A DNA stretch of 64,000 nucleotides from Sinorhizobium sp. 6-70 (GTDB lineage: Bacteria; Pseudomonadota; Alphaproteobacteria; Rhizobiales; Rhizobiaceae): positions 1 through 64,000 of the forward strand of contig NZ_JASKLS010000001.1 in assembly GCF_030124375.1 (NCBI RefSeq). The letters run 5' to 3'. This document shows positions 25,039 to 34,168 of the stretch, piece after piece; within the stretch, counting starts at the first letter, position 1, and each line of letters opens with the position of its first letter. The notes beneath the pieces are model-generated. The model had not been told where the DNA came from and ran no database searches. It worked only from the letters and a program-made list of their open reading frames with translations. The position numbers and the translations under genes were made by a program.

Positions 25039-26331
25039 ATGTCCGAGATTTTTGTAATTTTCGTTTTGCTCTTGATCAACGCCTTCTTTGCGCTCTCGGA
25101 AATGGCAATCGTCTCGGCAAGCAAACCGCTGCTTCGCCAAATGGTCAAACAGGGAAATCGACAGGCGGAGGCCGCACTGAAGCTGGCCGAGGATCCCGGG
25201 AAATTCCTCTCGACGGTGCAGGTCGGCATCACTCTTGTCGGCATCCTGGCCGGCGCCTACGGCGGCGCAACGATCGCCGCCAAGATTGCGCCGTTCTTCG
25301 ATGAAGTGGCGTGGATCAAGCCCTATGGCCACACGGTCGCCGTCGGTCTCGTGGTGACGCTCATCACCTTTCTCTCGGTCGTCATCGGCGAACTCATCCC
25401 GAAACAGCTTGCGCTCAGGAATTCCGAGGCACTGGCGATGTTCGTCGCAAGACCGATGACCTTGCTCTCCCGCATAGCAGCGCCCGTCGTCTATCTTTTC
25501 GAGACCGCGGCTGCGGTGGCCATGCGTCTATTCGGCATGCGTCCGGACGATCCGGATCACGTTACGGAAGAGGAAGTTCAGGCGATCATGGCGGAGGGTG
25601 TCGAAAGCGGCGCCATCGAAAAGACGGAACATGAAATGCTCCGCCGGATCATTCGGCTTGGTGATCGCAATGTAAAGTCGATCATGACCCACCGTACCGA
25701 GATGCGCTTCATCGACGTCAACGACGACCTCGCAGTGATCCGGCGCAAGGTCCGCGAGTTCGGCCACTCCCGCTATCCCGTTATGGATGGTCACACAGGC
25801 GATGTTCTGGGCGCGATTCTCGCCAAGGAGGTTCTGAACATTCCCGCAAACGCGTCGTTCAATCTGCGTGGCCACGTCCGCGAAATCCTGACGCTACCGG
25901 AAACGGCCTCATGCCTGAAGGCGCTCGATGCCTTCAAGACAACGAGCATCGACATGGCGATGATCGTTGACGAGTATGGCAGCACCGAAGGCATCATCAC
26001 GACGGCTGACATCCTGGAAGCGATCGTCGGCGTGCTGCCATCGAACTACGATGATATCGAGCATGCGCTCATCCGGATCCGCGAAGACGGCAGCTATATC
26101 GTCGACGGGCGCACGCCGATCGACGAGATTCATCTGGAAATCGGCATCGAAGGCATCGACGCGGACGGCAATTTCGAAACGATCGCGGGTTTTCTCGTTC
26201 AGCAACTGCGCAAGACGCCGGAGGAAGGCGACATCGCCGAGGCCCACGGCTACCGTTTCGAGGTCATCGACATGGACGGTCGCCGGATCGACAAGATTCT
26301 CGTCTCCCGCTGCGTCGACGACGCAGCCTGA
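25039..26331 (+). CDS. CNNM/CorC-like membrane protein with CBS domains (hemolysin family)
   Basis: 430 residues. It has an N-terminal DUF21 domain with about four membrane spans (FVLLLINAFFALSEMAIVSA, LSTVQVGITLVGILAGAYGG, VIGELIPKQLAL). A pair of CBS domains follows at about 205-330 (SIMTHRTEMRFIDV, HSRYPVMDGHTGDVLGAI, SIDMAMIVDEYGSTEGIIT), then a CorC/HlyC domain (YIVDGRTPIDEI and a C-terminal VIDMDGRRIDKIL). Related proteins move or sense magnesium or other divalent ions; the hemolysin name is historical. GGAG precedes the ATG at 25039. The gene converges with moeA. Confidence 0.9.
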   Translation: MSEIFVIFVLLLINAFFALSEMAIVSASKPLLRQMVKQGNRQAEAALKLAEDPGKFLSTVQVGITLVGILAGAYGGATIAAKIAPFFDEVAWIKPYGHTVAVGLVVTLITFLSVVIGELIPKQLALRNSEALAMFVARPMTLLSRIAAPVVYLFETAAAVAMRLFGMRPDDPDHVTEEEVQAIMAEGVESGAIEKTEHEMLRRIIRLGDRNVKSIMTHRTEMRFIDVNDDLAVIRRKVREFGHSRYPVMDGHTGDVLGAILAKEVLNIPANASFNLRGHVREILTLPETASCLKALDAFKTTSIDMAMIVDEYGSTEGIITTADILEAIVGVLPSNYDDIEHALIRIREDGSYIVDGRTPIDEIHLEIGIEGIDADGNFETIAGFLVQQLRKTPEEGDIAEAHGYRFEVIDMDGRRIDKILVSRCVDDAA

Positions 26332-26347
26332 CGCGCAGCGCAAGGCC

Positions 26348-26380
26348 AAAAAAGCAAAAGGCCGGGCGATACCCGACCTT
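26348..26380 (-). terminator. Terminator downstream of moeA, copy 2 of the duplicated element
   Basis: On the minus strand AGGTCGGG pairs with CCCGGCCT (same G-T pair as at 6.73 kb), followed by TTTTGCTTTTTT. It lies about 135 bases after the moeA stop. It may also serve the small frame at 26384-26464. Confidence 0.75.
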
Positions 26381-26383
26381 TCC

Positions 26384-26464
26384 TCAAACTGTCTTGGCGC
26401 CTGCTAGTTCATCCGTAGTCAGCCGCCGGGACAGATGATTGAGTGATTTCTTTCCTATACGCAT
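26384..26464 (-). CDS. Possible 26-residue peptide between moeA and its terminator
   Basis: The frame starts MRIGKKSLNHLSRR and ends LTTDELAGAKTV, four bases before the terminator stem. The LTTDxLA block and its DNA (TGACnACGGATGnACTrGCA) recur upstream of the matching terminator at 6.73 kb, where the peptide reads LTTDVLAMATG without a stop at the same place. The ribosome binding site is weak, so the conserved unit may instead be a small RNA. Confidence 0.3.
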   Translation of the reverse strand: MRIGKKSLNHLSRRLTTDELAGAKTV

Positions 26465-26516
26465 TCCATGTCTGCCGTATGACAAGGCACCGGAAATGGC
26501 TGCGGGTTGGGCGCGT

Positions 26517-27728
26517 TCAGCGCAGCCGCAGGACGTTGCATGGATCGCCGCTCGAAGCCGCGGCGGCATGCGGTACGCGAACGATGAGCCCGTCGGATTG
26601 CGCGAAGACATTCATCATCGAGGAATCCTGGCGCGCGAACGGATGGGCGACGAGCGAGCCGTCAGGCTCGACAGTCAGTCGCGCCCGGACATAGTCCTGA
26701 CGACGGTCGTTGGCGGGCAGGGGGGTCGCAAGTCGCGCCGTCGTCATCCGCGAACGTGGCGGCAGATGCGCCAGATGCCGCGTGAGCGGCTCGAGAAAGA
26801 GCAACGCACATACAAGGCTCGACACAGGATTGCCCGGTAACCCGAGGACGGTCATGCCGGAGAGCTCGCCAACCATCAGCGGCTTGCCCGGGCGCATGGC
26901 GATGCGCCAGAAATCCAGCACCATTCCGCGCGACAGAAGGGTCGATTGAACAAGATCATGGTCGCCGACAGAGGCTCCGCCGAGCGTCACCAGCACCTCC
27001 GCTCCGGCGTCTTGCGCCTTGGCGACAGCGGCCGAAATTGCCGCTTCGTCGTCGGGCACGATGCCAAGATCAAGGACTTCGCCGCCGTTCTCACGCACGA
27101 TGGCGGCAACGCCATAAGTATTCGATGCGATGATCTGGTCCGCGCCAGGGGCGCTTCCCGGTGGCAATAGCTCGTCCCCGGTGGCGACGATGGCAATCCT
27201 CGGTTTCTCGAACACCGGCAGGCGTTCATGGCTCGTGCCCGCGGCGAGCGTCAGTCGCCCGGCGTCGAGCACGCTGCCGGCAACCAGCGCAATGTCGCCC
27301 TCTACAAAATCCTGTCCGGCAAGGCGGATATGACGACCCTTTGCCGGGGCGAACAGCGTGCGGATTTTCCCGCCCGAAAGCTTTTCGGTATCCTCCTGGA
27401 TGATCACAGTGTCCGCACCGGCGGGCAGGGGGGCCCCGGTAAAGATGCGAACGGTTTCACCGGCACGAACCTCTCCCTGAAATCCATGGCCCGCGGCCGA
27501 CTGGCCGATCACCACAAGCTGTGCGCCTATGTTGACGATATCCTCGTGGCGAACCGCATAGCCGTCCATGGCAGAATTGTCGAAGGCGGGATGCGTGACC
27601 CGCGCGGTGACATCCTCGGCCAGCACGCGACCGACACAATCGTGCAGGGGGAGCCTTTCTGTCCGCCGGCGCGGGCGAGCTTTGTCAATCACCCTGGCGA
27701 GCGCATCCTCAACCGAAAGCAGCGACAT
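26517..27728 (-). CDS. moeA: Molybdopterin molybdotransferase MoeA
   Basis: 403 residues, the normal MoeA length. It inserts molybdate into adenylylated molybdopterin in the cytosol. Family motifs in order: HPAFDNSAMDGYAVR near residue 60, GDELLPPGSAPG, the molybdopterin-binding VTLGGASVGDHD near residue 245, MRPGKPLMVGE and LGLPGNPVSS. The ATG at 27728 overlaps the moaC stop by one base (TGATG), so translation is coupled; the in-frame upstream extension lies inside moaC. It is the last gene of the ppiD-trpD-trpC-moaC-moeA run, followed by a terminator. Confidence 0.95.
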   Translation of the reverse strand: MSLLSVEDALARVIDKARPRRRTERLPLHDCVGRVLAEDVTARVTHPAFDNSAMDGYAVRHEDIVNIGAQLVVIGQSAAGHGFQGEVRAGETVRIFTGAPLPAGADTVIIQEDTEKLSGGKIRTLFAPAKGRHIRLAGQDFVEGDIALVAGSVLDAGRLTLAAGTSHERLPVFEKPRIAIVATGDELLPPGSAPGADQIIASNTYGVAAIVRENGGEVLDLGIVPDDEAAISAAVAKAQDAGAEVLVTLGGASVGDHDLVQSTLLSRGMVLDFWRIAMRPGKPLMVGELSGMTVLGLPGNPVSSLVCALLFLEPLTRHLAHLPPRSRMTTARLATPLPANDRRQDYVRARLTVEPDGSLVAHPFARQDSSMMNVFAQSDGLIVRVPHAAAASSGDPCNVLRLR

Positions 27729-28222
27729 CAGCGGTTGTCTCCTTGGCGCCGGTAATCGCCGGAACGCCCACCCGATTTGCTGACCAGCCGAACGCCGCCG
27801 ATCTCCATTTCGCGATCCGCAGCCTTCGCCATGTCGTATATCGTCAGACAAGCGATGCTGACAGCGGTCAGGGCCTCCATCTCGACGCCCGTCCGCCCCG
27901 TCAGCCTTGCCATCGCCTCGACGCGAAGCCCCGGCAGGGCGTCATCCGGCGCGATATCCACGGAGACCTTCGTCAACATAAGCGGATGGCAGAGCGGAAT
28001 GAGATTGGACGTCTGTTTCGCGGCCATGATCCCGGCAAGCCGTGCCGTGCCGATCACGTCGCCCTTCTTGGCATTGCCCTCAAGGATCAGTGCCAGCGTT
28101 TCGGCGCGCATTCGTACATAGCCTTCGGCGACGGCGACGCGTACGGTCTCGCTCTTGTCGCCGACATCGACCATGTTCGCTTCGCCGGCGCTGTCGATGT
28201 GGGTGAGGGACGGACCGCTCAT
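27728..28222 (-). CDS. moaC: Cyclic pyranopterin monophosphate synthase MoaC
   Basis: 164 residues. MoaC converts the GTP-derived 3',8-cyclic intermediate to cyclic pyranopterin monophosphate, the first stable molybdopterin precursor. It shows the start [16 protein letters not shown], the active-site [13 protein letters not shown], the motif [22 protein letters not shown] and the C-terminal [17 protein letters not shown]. Its start overlaps the trpC stop (TAATG) and its stop overlaps the moeA start, each by one base. Confidence 0.96.
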   Translation of the reverse strand: MSGPSLTHIDSAGEANMVDVGDKSETVRVAVAEGYVRMRAETLALILEGNAKKGDVIGTARLAGIMAAKQTSNLIPLCHPLMLTKVSVDIAPDDALPGLRVEAMARLTGRTGVEMEALTAVSIACLTIYDMAKAADREMEIGGVRLVSKSGGRSGDYRRQGDNR

Positions 28223-29037
28223 TATTCTGCCGCCAATACGCTTCCGGAGCCTGTCAGCAGTGCCCGCGTTGCCGCCTCGACATCATCCTTTCTCATCAGG
28301 CTCTCGCCCACAAGGAAGGTGGTGATACCGCTCCGTTCCAATCGCCGGCAATCCTCATGGGTAAAGATGCCGCTTTCACCGACGAGCAGCCGGTCGGACG
28401 GAACCATTGCCGCCAGTTGTTCGGACACGGCGAGGTCGACTTCGAACGTCCTGAGATTGCGATTGTTGATGCCGACGAGCGGGGAGGTCGACGCCAGCGC
28501 GCGTTCCATTTCCCGGGCGTCATGCACTTCGATGAGGACGTCCATGCCGAGTGCAAACGCCGAGTCCTCGAGGCGACGCGCATCGTCATCGCTCAAGGAC
28601 GCCATGATCAGCAGGATGCAGTCAGCCCCCCAGGCTCGCGCTTCGAACACCTGATAGGGATCGAACATGAAGTCCTTGCGCAACGCCGGAAGCTCACAGG
28701 CAGCCCGTGCCGTCGTCAGGAACTCCGGCGCGCCCTGGAAGCTCGGCTTGTCCGTCAAGACGGATAGGCAAGCTGCGCCGCCAGCGGCATAGTCTTTAGC
28801 AAGCGCCGGAGGATCGAAGTCGGGACGGATCAGTCCTTTTGAAGGGCTCGCCTTCTTGATCTCGGCGATCAGCCCGAATTCGCCTTTCGTGCGGCGCGAA
28901 GCGAGCGCGGTGTGGAAGCCCCGCGGCGGCGATTGGTCCGCGATCTGCGCCCTCAACTCCTCAAGGCGAACGCGCGATTTCGCTGAGGCGATCTCGTCGC
29001 GCTTGTAGGCTTCGATTTTCCGCAGGATGTCCGTCAT
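28222..29037 (-). CDS. trpC: Indole-3-glycerol phosphate synthase
   Basis: 271 residues, a single-function TrpC barrel that closes the indole ring in tryptophan synthesis. Motifs are [13 protein letters not shown] near residue 50, [24 protein letters not shown] and the phosphate-binding [11 protein letters not shown] near the end. The ATG at 29037 ([16 protein letters not shown]) is the family start. It follows trpD after 14 bases and overlaps moaC by one base. Confidence 0.97.
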   Translation of the reverse strand: MTDILRKIEAYKRDEIASAKSRVRLEELRAQIADQSPPRGFHTALASRRTKGEFGLIAEIKKASPSKGLIRPDFDPPALAKDYAAGGAACLSVLTDKPSFQGAPEFLTTARAACELPALRKDFMFDPYQVFEARAWGADCILLIMASLSDDDARRLEDSAFALGMDVLIEVHDAREMERALASTSPLVGINNRNLRTFEVDLAVSEQLAAMVPSDRLLVGESGIFTHEDCRRLERSGITTFLVGESLMRKDDVEAATRALLTGSGSVLAAE

Positions 29038-29051
29038 GAAGCCATCTCTCC

Positions 29052-30065
29052 TCAAGCGGCGTTGGAGGCGCTGATCAGCCGCTGCAGGGCAGTCTTCGCC
29101 GCGCCGCTCGAGAGCGACTGCCGGGCGAGCGCCATGCCTTCGGCGAGATCCTTGGCGCGCCCCGCTATCATCAATGAAGCGGCGGCGTTCGCAAGCGAAA
29201 TGTCCCGATAGGCATTCTCCGCGCCGTCGAGAACGGCCTGCAGCGCCACGGCATTGTGGGCTCCGTCGCCGCCTTTCAGTGCCTCGAGCGTGGCCGTCTG
29301 AAGGCCGAAATCGGCCGGCGTCAACTCGAAGCTCGTGATCTTGCCGTCTTGGAGCGCGGCGACCTTGGTGACGCCGGTGGTCGTGATTTCGTCGAGCCCT
29401 TCGCCGTGGACCACCCAGACGTTCTCCGAGCCGAGGTCGCGCAGCACTTCGGCAAGCGGGTCTACCCATTGCGGCGCATAAACGCCGACGAGCTGCCGCT
29501 TGACGCCGGCTGGATTCGACAGCGGGCCAAGCAGATTGAAGATCGTTCGCGTACCGAGTTCGACCCGCGTCGGGCCGACGTGCCGCATCGCGGAATGGTG
29601 CTGCTGGGCGAACATGAAACCGACACCAGCCGCACTGATGCAGCGGGCAATCGCTTCAGGCCCGATGTCGAGTTTGACGCCCAGGCAAGACAGCGCATCG
29701 GCCGTACCGGATTTCGAGCTCAGCGCCCGGTTGCCGTGCTTGGCGACCGGGACGCCGGCTCCGGCGACAATCAGGGAAGCGAGCGTCGAGATGTTGTAGG
29801 TGCCGGCCCCGTCACCACCCGTGCCGACGATGTCGATCGCGCCTTCCGGCGCCTCGACAGTCAGCATCCGTGCGCGCATTGCGCCAACCGCTCCGACGAT
29901 TTCGTCGACGGTTTCGCCACGCACGCGAAGCGCCATCAGGAAACCGCCGATCTGCGAAGGCGTCGCCGCTCCGGACATGATGATCTCAAAGGCCGCCCGC
30001 GCGTCTTCACGATTGAGCGCCTCGCGATTTGCCACTTTCGCGACGAACGGCTTCAAATCACTCAT
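29052..30065 (-). CDS. trpD: Anthranilate phosphoribosyltransferase
   Basis: 337 residues. It transfers phosphoribose from PRPP to anthranilate. It shows the glycine-rich [18 protein letters not shown] near residue 78, the [17 protein letters not shown] motif near residue 108 and the metal-binding region later ([12 protein letters not shown]). Length and motifs are complete. The gene lies between ppiD (33 bases upstream) and trpC (14 bases downstream), the trpDC arrangement common in rhizobia, where trpE(G) is elsewhere. Confidence 0.97.
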   Translation of the reverse strand: MSDLKPFVAKVANREALNREDARAAFEIIMSGAATPSQIGGFLMALRVRGETVDEIVGAVGAMRARMLTVEAPEGAIDIVGTGGDGAGTYNISTLASLIVAGAGVPVAKHGNRALSSKSGTADALSCLGVKLDIGPEAIARCISAAGVGFMFAQQHHSAMRHVGPTRVELGTRTIFNLLGPLSNPAGVKRQLVGVYAPQWVDPLAEVLRDLGSENVWVVHGEGLDEITTTGVTKVAALQDGKITSFELTPADFGLQTATLEALKGGDGAHNAVALQAVLDGAENAYRDISLANAAASLMIAGRAKDLAEGMALARQSLSSGAAKTALQRLISASNAA

Positions 30066-30098
30066 GAGTTCGTTCCCCTGTCCGCAGCTTTTTACCTG

Positions 30099-31991
30099 TC
30101 AGCGCTGCGCCAATGCGGTTTCGGCGAGTGTCTGGTTGATCGCTACACCGTAAGCCGTCTGCAGGGTGGAGACCATCTGATCAAGGATGTCGTCCCCGCT
30201 TGCGCGCGCGATGGCTTCGATTTGACGGCTGTCGTTGTCGAGGACGTTCGCCGGGTCGCTGTCGTCGACGGCCGTTACCTGAACGAGGATTTGCCCTTCT
30301 CCGCCAATGCCCGGCGCGTTGGCAACATGCCCGCTGGCGCCGCCAAAGGCCGCTGCGACTGCGGCTGGGCTTAAGGCAGCATCTTCGGTCGAGCGGGTCA
30401 GGCCAGCTTTCGTTTCGACGACCAGGCCAAGTTCGCTCGCTATGTCGGCAAGCTTTGCACCCTTCTCGATGCGCTGCTTGAGTTCGGCTGCCTTGGTGGC
30501 AAGGGCTGCCCGCTGTTGTTCGGCAGTCCAGTCTGCCGCCACCTCATCGCGAACCTCATCCAGCGTGCGGTCACGGGCGGGGATGATCTCTTCGAGATCG
30601 AACCAGGCAGAGCCGTCACGACCGATGTTGACGGAAAGCGTGTCGAGCCCGACCTCCGCCTTAAAGACCTCCTGAAGAAGCGCGCGCGGTTCCGGAATTC
30701 CCTGGACCTCGTCGCCGTTTTGATCCTTGCCCGTGGCGTCGATCGCATCGATCGTGACGAGCTTCAGTTTCATCTGATCGGCCACTTGCTTGACCGTCGC
30801 GCCGGCGGCGCGCTCGTCCTCGATCCGATCGTGAAGGCTGACGACCTCTTCGCGCGCGGACGAAAGGGCGAGTTCCTTCCGCAGTTCATCTTTCACCTCG
30901 TCGAAGCTGCGTGTGGCTTCCGGCTTGATGTTGGTCACGCGCAGGATAACCGGCCCGAACGCACCTTCCACGACCGGCGTCACGCCACCCTCTGCCGGAA
31001 CGGCGAAGGCTGCTTCGGCGATCTTCGCGTCGGGCATGCGCTCCTTCGTGAACTCGCCAAGGAGAACGTCCGCCGCGGTCTTGCCTTCGGCGTTGACCAG
31101 ATCGTCGAAGGAGGTGCCGGCGGAGAGCTTGGCTGCCGCAGCGTCTGCCGCCTCGCGTGAAGGGAAAGCAAGCTGCTCGACTGTTCTCATTGCCGCTGAG
31201 CGGAAAGTCTCCTTGCGCTTCTCGTAGTCGGCGCGCAACTCCTCGTCCGACACGGTCTCGGTCGCGATCAGATCTTCCGGCTCGATCTTGATATAGCTGA
31301 ACTTGCGATATTCGGGAGCGCGATAGTTCGCCTTGTGGCTCTCGAACCAGGGCGCGAGCACGTCGTCGGCCGGCGTCTTGACCGCATCGATATTCGCATT
31401 CGAGAGCAGCAGGTAGTCGATCGAGCGCTTTTCGTGGCGATACTTGCCAACGGCGTCGGTAAGTACTTTAGGAGGCGTGTATCCGTCGGACAACGCATCG
31501 ACGATCTGCGACCGGACCGCAACCTGGCTGCGGTTGTTGATGTAGTCTTGCTCACTCAGACCCGCGTTTCGCAATACACTCGAGAAAGTCAGCCGGTCGA
31601 ACTGGCCGTTGACACTGTGGAACGCCGGATCCTCGCCGATGAGCTTCGCGAGCCGATCCTCGGAAAGCCCGAGGTTCATGTCCAGGGCGAGTTGATCGAG
31701 GGCGGCACCGGCGACCAACTGAGAATAAACCTGCGACTCGATGCCAAAGGCACGGGCTTGCTGGCGTGTCAGCGGCGTCCCGAGCTGCCTTGAAAGCAGG
31801 CTCAGTTGGCGCTCGTATGCCAGACGAAAGTCGCTCGGAGAGACCTTGATGTCACCGACCGTCACGACCGCGTTGGGAGTGCTCGCCACCATCAGCGTCT
31901 GACCGCCCCATACCATGAACGACAGGACGAGAATGGCCATCAGGCCTTTGACGATCCATGTCTGGGAAGCTTTTCTGAGCGATTCGAGCAT
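30099..31991 (-). CDS. ppiD: PpiD-like periplasmic folding factor (SurA/PpiC family)
   Basis: 630 residues. One N-terminal membrane span (LMAILVLSFMVWGGQTLMV, about residues 17-36) anchors it in the inner membrane with the bulk in the periplasm. A SurA-like N-terminal domain follows (TVGDIKVSPSDFRLAYERQ), then a parvulin-type prolyl isomerase domain at about 260-360 that looks divergent, and a long helical C-terminal part. The family assists folding of newly exported proteins. The ATG at 31991 gives MLESLRKASQTWIVKG; the longer frame to 32090 lacks a ribosome binding site. It is the first gene of the trp-moa run. Confidence 0.88.
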   Translation of the reverse strand: MLESLRKASQTWIVKGLMAILVLSFMVWGGQTLMVASTPNAVVTVGDIKVSPSDFRLAYERQLSLLSRQLGTPLTRQQARAFGIESQVYSQLVAGAALDQLALDMNLGLSEDRLAKLIGEDPAFHSVNGQFDRLTFSSVLRNAGLSEQDYINNRSQVAVRSQIVDALSDGYTPPKVLTDAVGKYRHEKRSIDYLLLSNANIDAVKTPADDVLAPWFESHKANYRAPEYRKFSYIKIEPEDLIATETVSDEELRADYEKRKETFRSAAMRTVEQLAFPSREAADAAAAKLSAGTSFDDLVNAEGKTAADVLLGEFTKERMPDAKIAEAAFAVPAEGGVTPVVEGAFGPVILRVTNIKPEATRSFDEVKDELRKELALSSAREEVVSLHDRIEDERAAGATVKQVADQMKLKLVTIDAIDATGKDQNGDEVQGIPEPRALLQEVFKAEVGLDTLSVNIGRDGSAWFDLEEIIPARDRTLDEVRDEVAADWTAEQQRAALATKAAELKQRIEKGAKLADIASELGLVVETKAGLTRSTEDAALSPAAVAAAFGGASGHVANAPGIGGEGQILVQVTAVDDSDPANVLDNDSRQIEAIARASGDDILDQMVSTLQTAYGVAINQTLAETALAQR

Positions 31992-32371
31992 AGGGGCAGA
32001 AACCTTGTTGCAGTACGGTGGCGTTACGCCAAGAACGAATTCGTTCCTTAGAACAAACCAAACAGGAATTGAAGGGCGCTTTGCGGGCAAATTGCGACAC
32101 CGTCGCTCGGGCCGCCGGCATTCATCCCTTCACGTCGATTTTGCGGCGCACAGCGTGCGGCGATGTGCTCGCCCGTCCGGAAAATCACGGAGCCCCAGCA
32201 AGATCGGTCGCGAACGAGAAAGTTGATGTCGGATTCGTTAGCCGGCAATAGAAATCGTTCTGCGAAATTGTCAGTTGCGAGCGCATATCGCGTAGCGACG
32301 AAACGGGAATCCTGTGCTCGATAATAGGGTAAACTACCCTGATTCCAGTGGCCGTTACGGGAAATCATGCC
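31992..32371. other. Divergent intergenic region between ppiD and the Na/Pi cotransporter
   Basis: Nothing beyond the two promoter regions is apparent. I see no PhoB box, repeat or small gene that I can support. Confidence 0.45.
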
Positions 32372-34018
32372 ATGCAGTCAACGATCGTGATGGTCAATCT
32401 GTTCGGAGCGGTGGCGCTGCTTTTGTTCGGCCTGTCGCTCGTCAAGGATGGCGTCACACGTGCATTCGGATCGAGGCTGCGCACCGGTCTCGCGCAGGGA
32501 ACGAGCGGCGCGGTTCGTTCGTTTGCGACCGGCCTTATCGCGACCCTTGCGTTGCAGAGTTCGACGGCCACGGCGTTGATGACGGCGTCCTTCGTGGAGA
32601 AGGGGCTGGTACGCGCGCGAATGGCGCAGATCGTGCTTCTCGGTGCCAACGTCGGCACGGCGATGACTGCTTGGATCGTTGCTATCGGGATCGGTTGGCT
32701 GTCGCCGGCAATTATTCTCGCGGGCGTCGTTGTGCACCGGATGAGCCGGTCGAGTGCACGTCAGGGTGCAGGCTTCGCCCTTGTCGGCATCGGCTTGATG
32801 CTGCTATCGCTCGACCTGCTTTCCGCCGCAACGGAACCGATGCGCGAATCCCGCGCGCTCGCGGCGTTTCTGGGCATGCTCGACAGCGCCTGGCCGGTTG
32901 CCCTGATTATCTCGGCGGGCCTCGCCTTCGCGTCCTCGTCCAGTCTGGCGATCGTGATGCTTGTGCTTTCCCTCTCGTCTGCCGGGGTGCTTTCCGCCGG
33001 ACTGACCGTCGCATTGGTGCTTGGCGCCAATCTGGGGGGCGCAATTCCGCCGGTCATCGCCACCCTCGGTTCGGCACCCCCTGCGCGCCGCGTCACGCTC
33101 GGCAATCTCGTCGTGCGCGGAATGGGTTGCCTCATTGCGCTTCCGATCGCAGGGATCGGCGCAGAATGGCTGCAGCACCTGCCGTTGCCGAGACAGAACC
33201 TGCCAGTCGACATCCATCTGGTCTTCAATCTCGTCGTCGCGATTGTCTCCTGGCCGTTCGCAGGGTTGCTGGCGCGGCTGATGAGCCGGTTCGTTCCCGA
33301 CGAGGAAGCTGGTGAGACGGGGCCGCGCTATCTTGATGAGGCGACGCTCGACACGCCTGTGATGGCACTCTCCGGTGCAACGCGCGAAGTCTTGCGTGTC
33401 GGAGACCTGGTCGAAGCGATGCTGACGCGCGCATCGAACGCCTTCAACAACAACGATCTCGGCGAGCTACATGACATCGAAAGAATGGAAAGGCAGGTCG
33501 ATCTCCTCCAGCAGGAGGTGAAGATATTCCTGTCCCGGCTCGGGCGCGACGGACTTGGTGCCGAGGACGGTCGCCGTTCGATCGTCATCATCGACTATGC
33601 GATCAATCTCGAGCATATGGGCGACATCATCGAAAAAGGCCTCTGCGAGCAGATCGGCAAGAAAGTCACCAACGGATTGAAGTTTTCCGAAGACGGCTAC
33701 CAAGAGCTGAAAAGCCTGTTCAACCTGACGATCGACAACCTGCGCATCGCTCAGACGATCTTTGTCAGCCGTAACGCGGACCTCGCTCGCCATCTGGTCG
33801 AGGTTAAGGTCGATGTCCGCCACATGGAAAAACGCTCGGCAGAGCGGCATCTCGAACGCCTTCGCGACGGCCTGCTTCAGAGCCTGCAGACGAGTTCGCT
33901 GCATCTCGACATGTTGAGGGACCTGAAGCGTATCAACGCTCACATAGCGTCCGTGGCCTACCCCATTCTCGAAGAAACCGGTCTCTTGACGGAAAGCAGG
34001 CTGCGTCCGGAGGCTTGA
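32372..34018 (+). CDS. Na/Pi cotransporter family protein with PhoU-like domain
   Basis: 548 residues. The N-terminal ~310 residues hold two inverted Na/Pi cotransporter repeats, each with the QSST or SSSS core: ATLALQSSTATALMTASFVEKGL and AGLAFASSSSLAIVMLVLSL. A C-terminal helical PhoU-like region (about 340-540) contains EVLRVGDLVEAMLTRA and DYAINLEHMGDIIEKGLCEQ. It probably imports phosphate with sodium in the inner membrane, the PhoU part acting as a regulator. The ATG at 32372 follows GGGA; a GTG eight codons upstream is possible. Confidence 0.9.
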   Translation: MQSTIVMVNLFGAVALLLFGLSLVKDGVTRAFGSRLRTGLAQGTSGAVRSFATGLIATLALQSSTATALMTASFVEKGLVRARMAQIVLLGANVGTAMTAWIVAIGIGWLSPAIILAGVVVHRMSRSSARQGAGFALVGIGLMLLSLDLLSAATEPMRESRALAAFLGMLDSAWPVALIISAGLAFASSSSLAIVMLVLSLSSAGVLSAGLTVALVLGANLGGAIPPVIATLGSAPPARRVTLGNLVVRGMGCLIALPIAGIGAEWLQHLPLPRQNLPVDIHLVFNLVVAIVSWPFAGLLARLMSRFVPDEEAGETGPRYLDEATLDTPVMALSGATREVLRVGDLVEAMLTRASNAFNNNDLGELHDIERMERQVDLLQQEVKIFLSRLGRDGLGAEDGRRSIVIIDYAINLEHMGDIIEKGLCEQIGKKVTNGLKFSEDGYQELKSLFNLTIDNLRIAQTIFVSRNADLARHLVEVKVDVRHMEKRSAERHLERLRDGLLQSLQTSSLHLDMLRDLKRINAHIASVAYPILEETGLLTESRLRPEA

Positions 34019-34168
34019 ATGGGCGCCCGGCGGCCTCGTCAGGTTTTAACCGGGGTTATGCGATGTGATTGTGAGAATTGTGTTTCTCGCAATATCTTGC
34101 CTATAAGAACACGGTCGAGTCAGGCGATAGGGCATTCCGCCTGCAGCTAATACCAAGGAGAAATGCGA

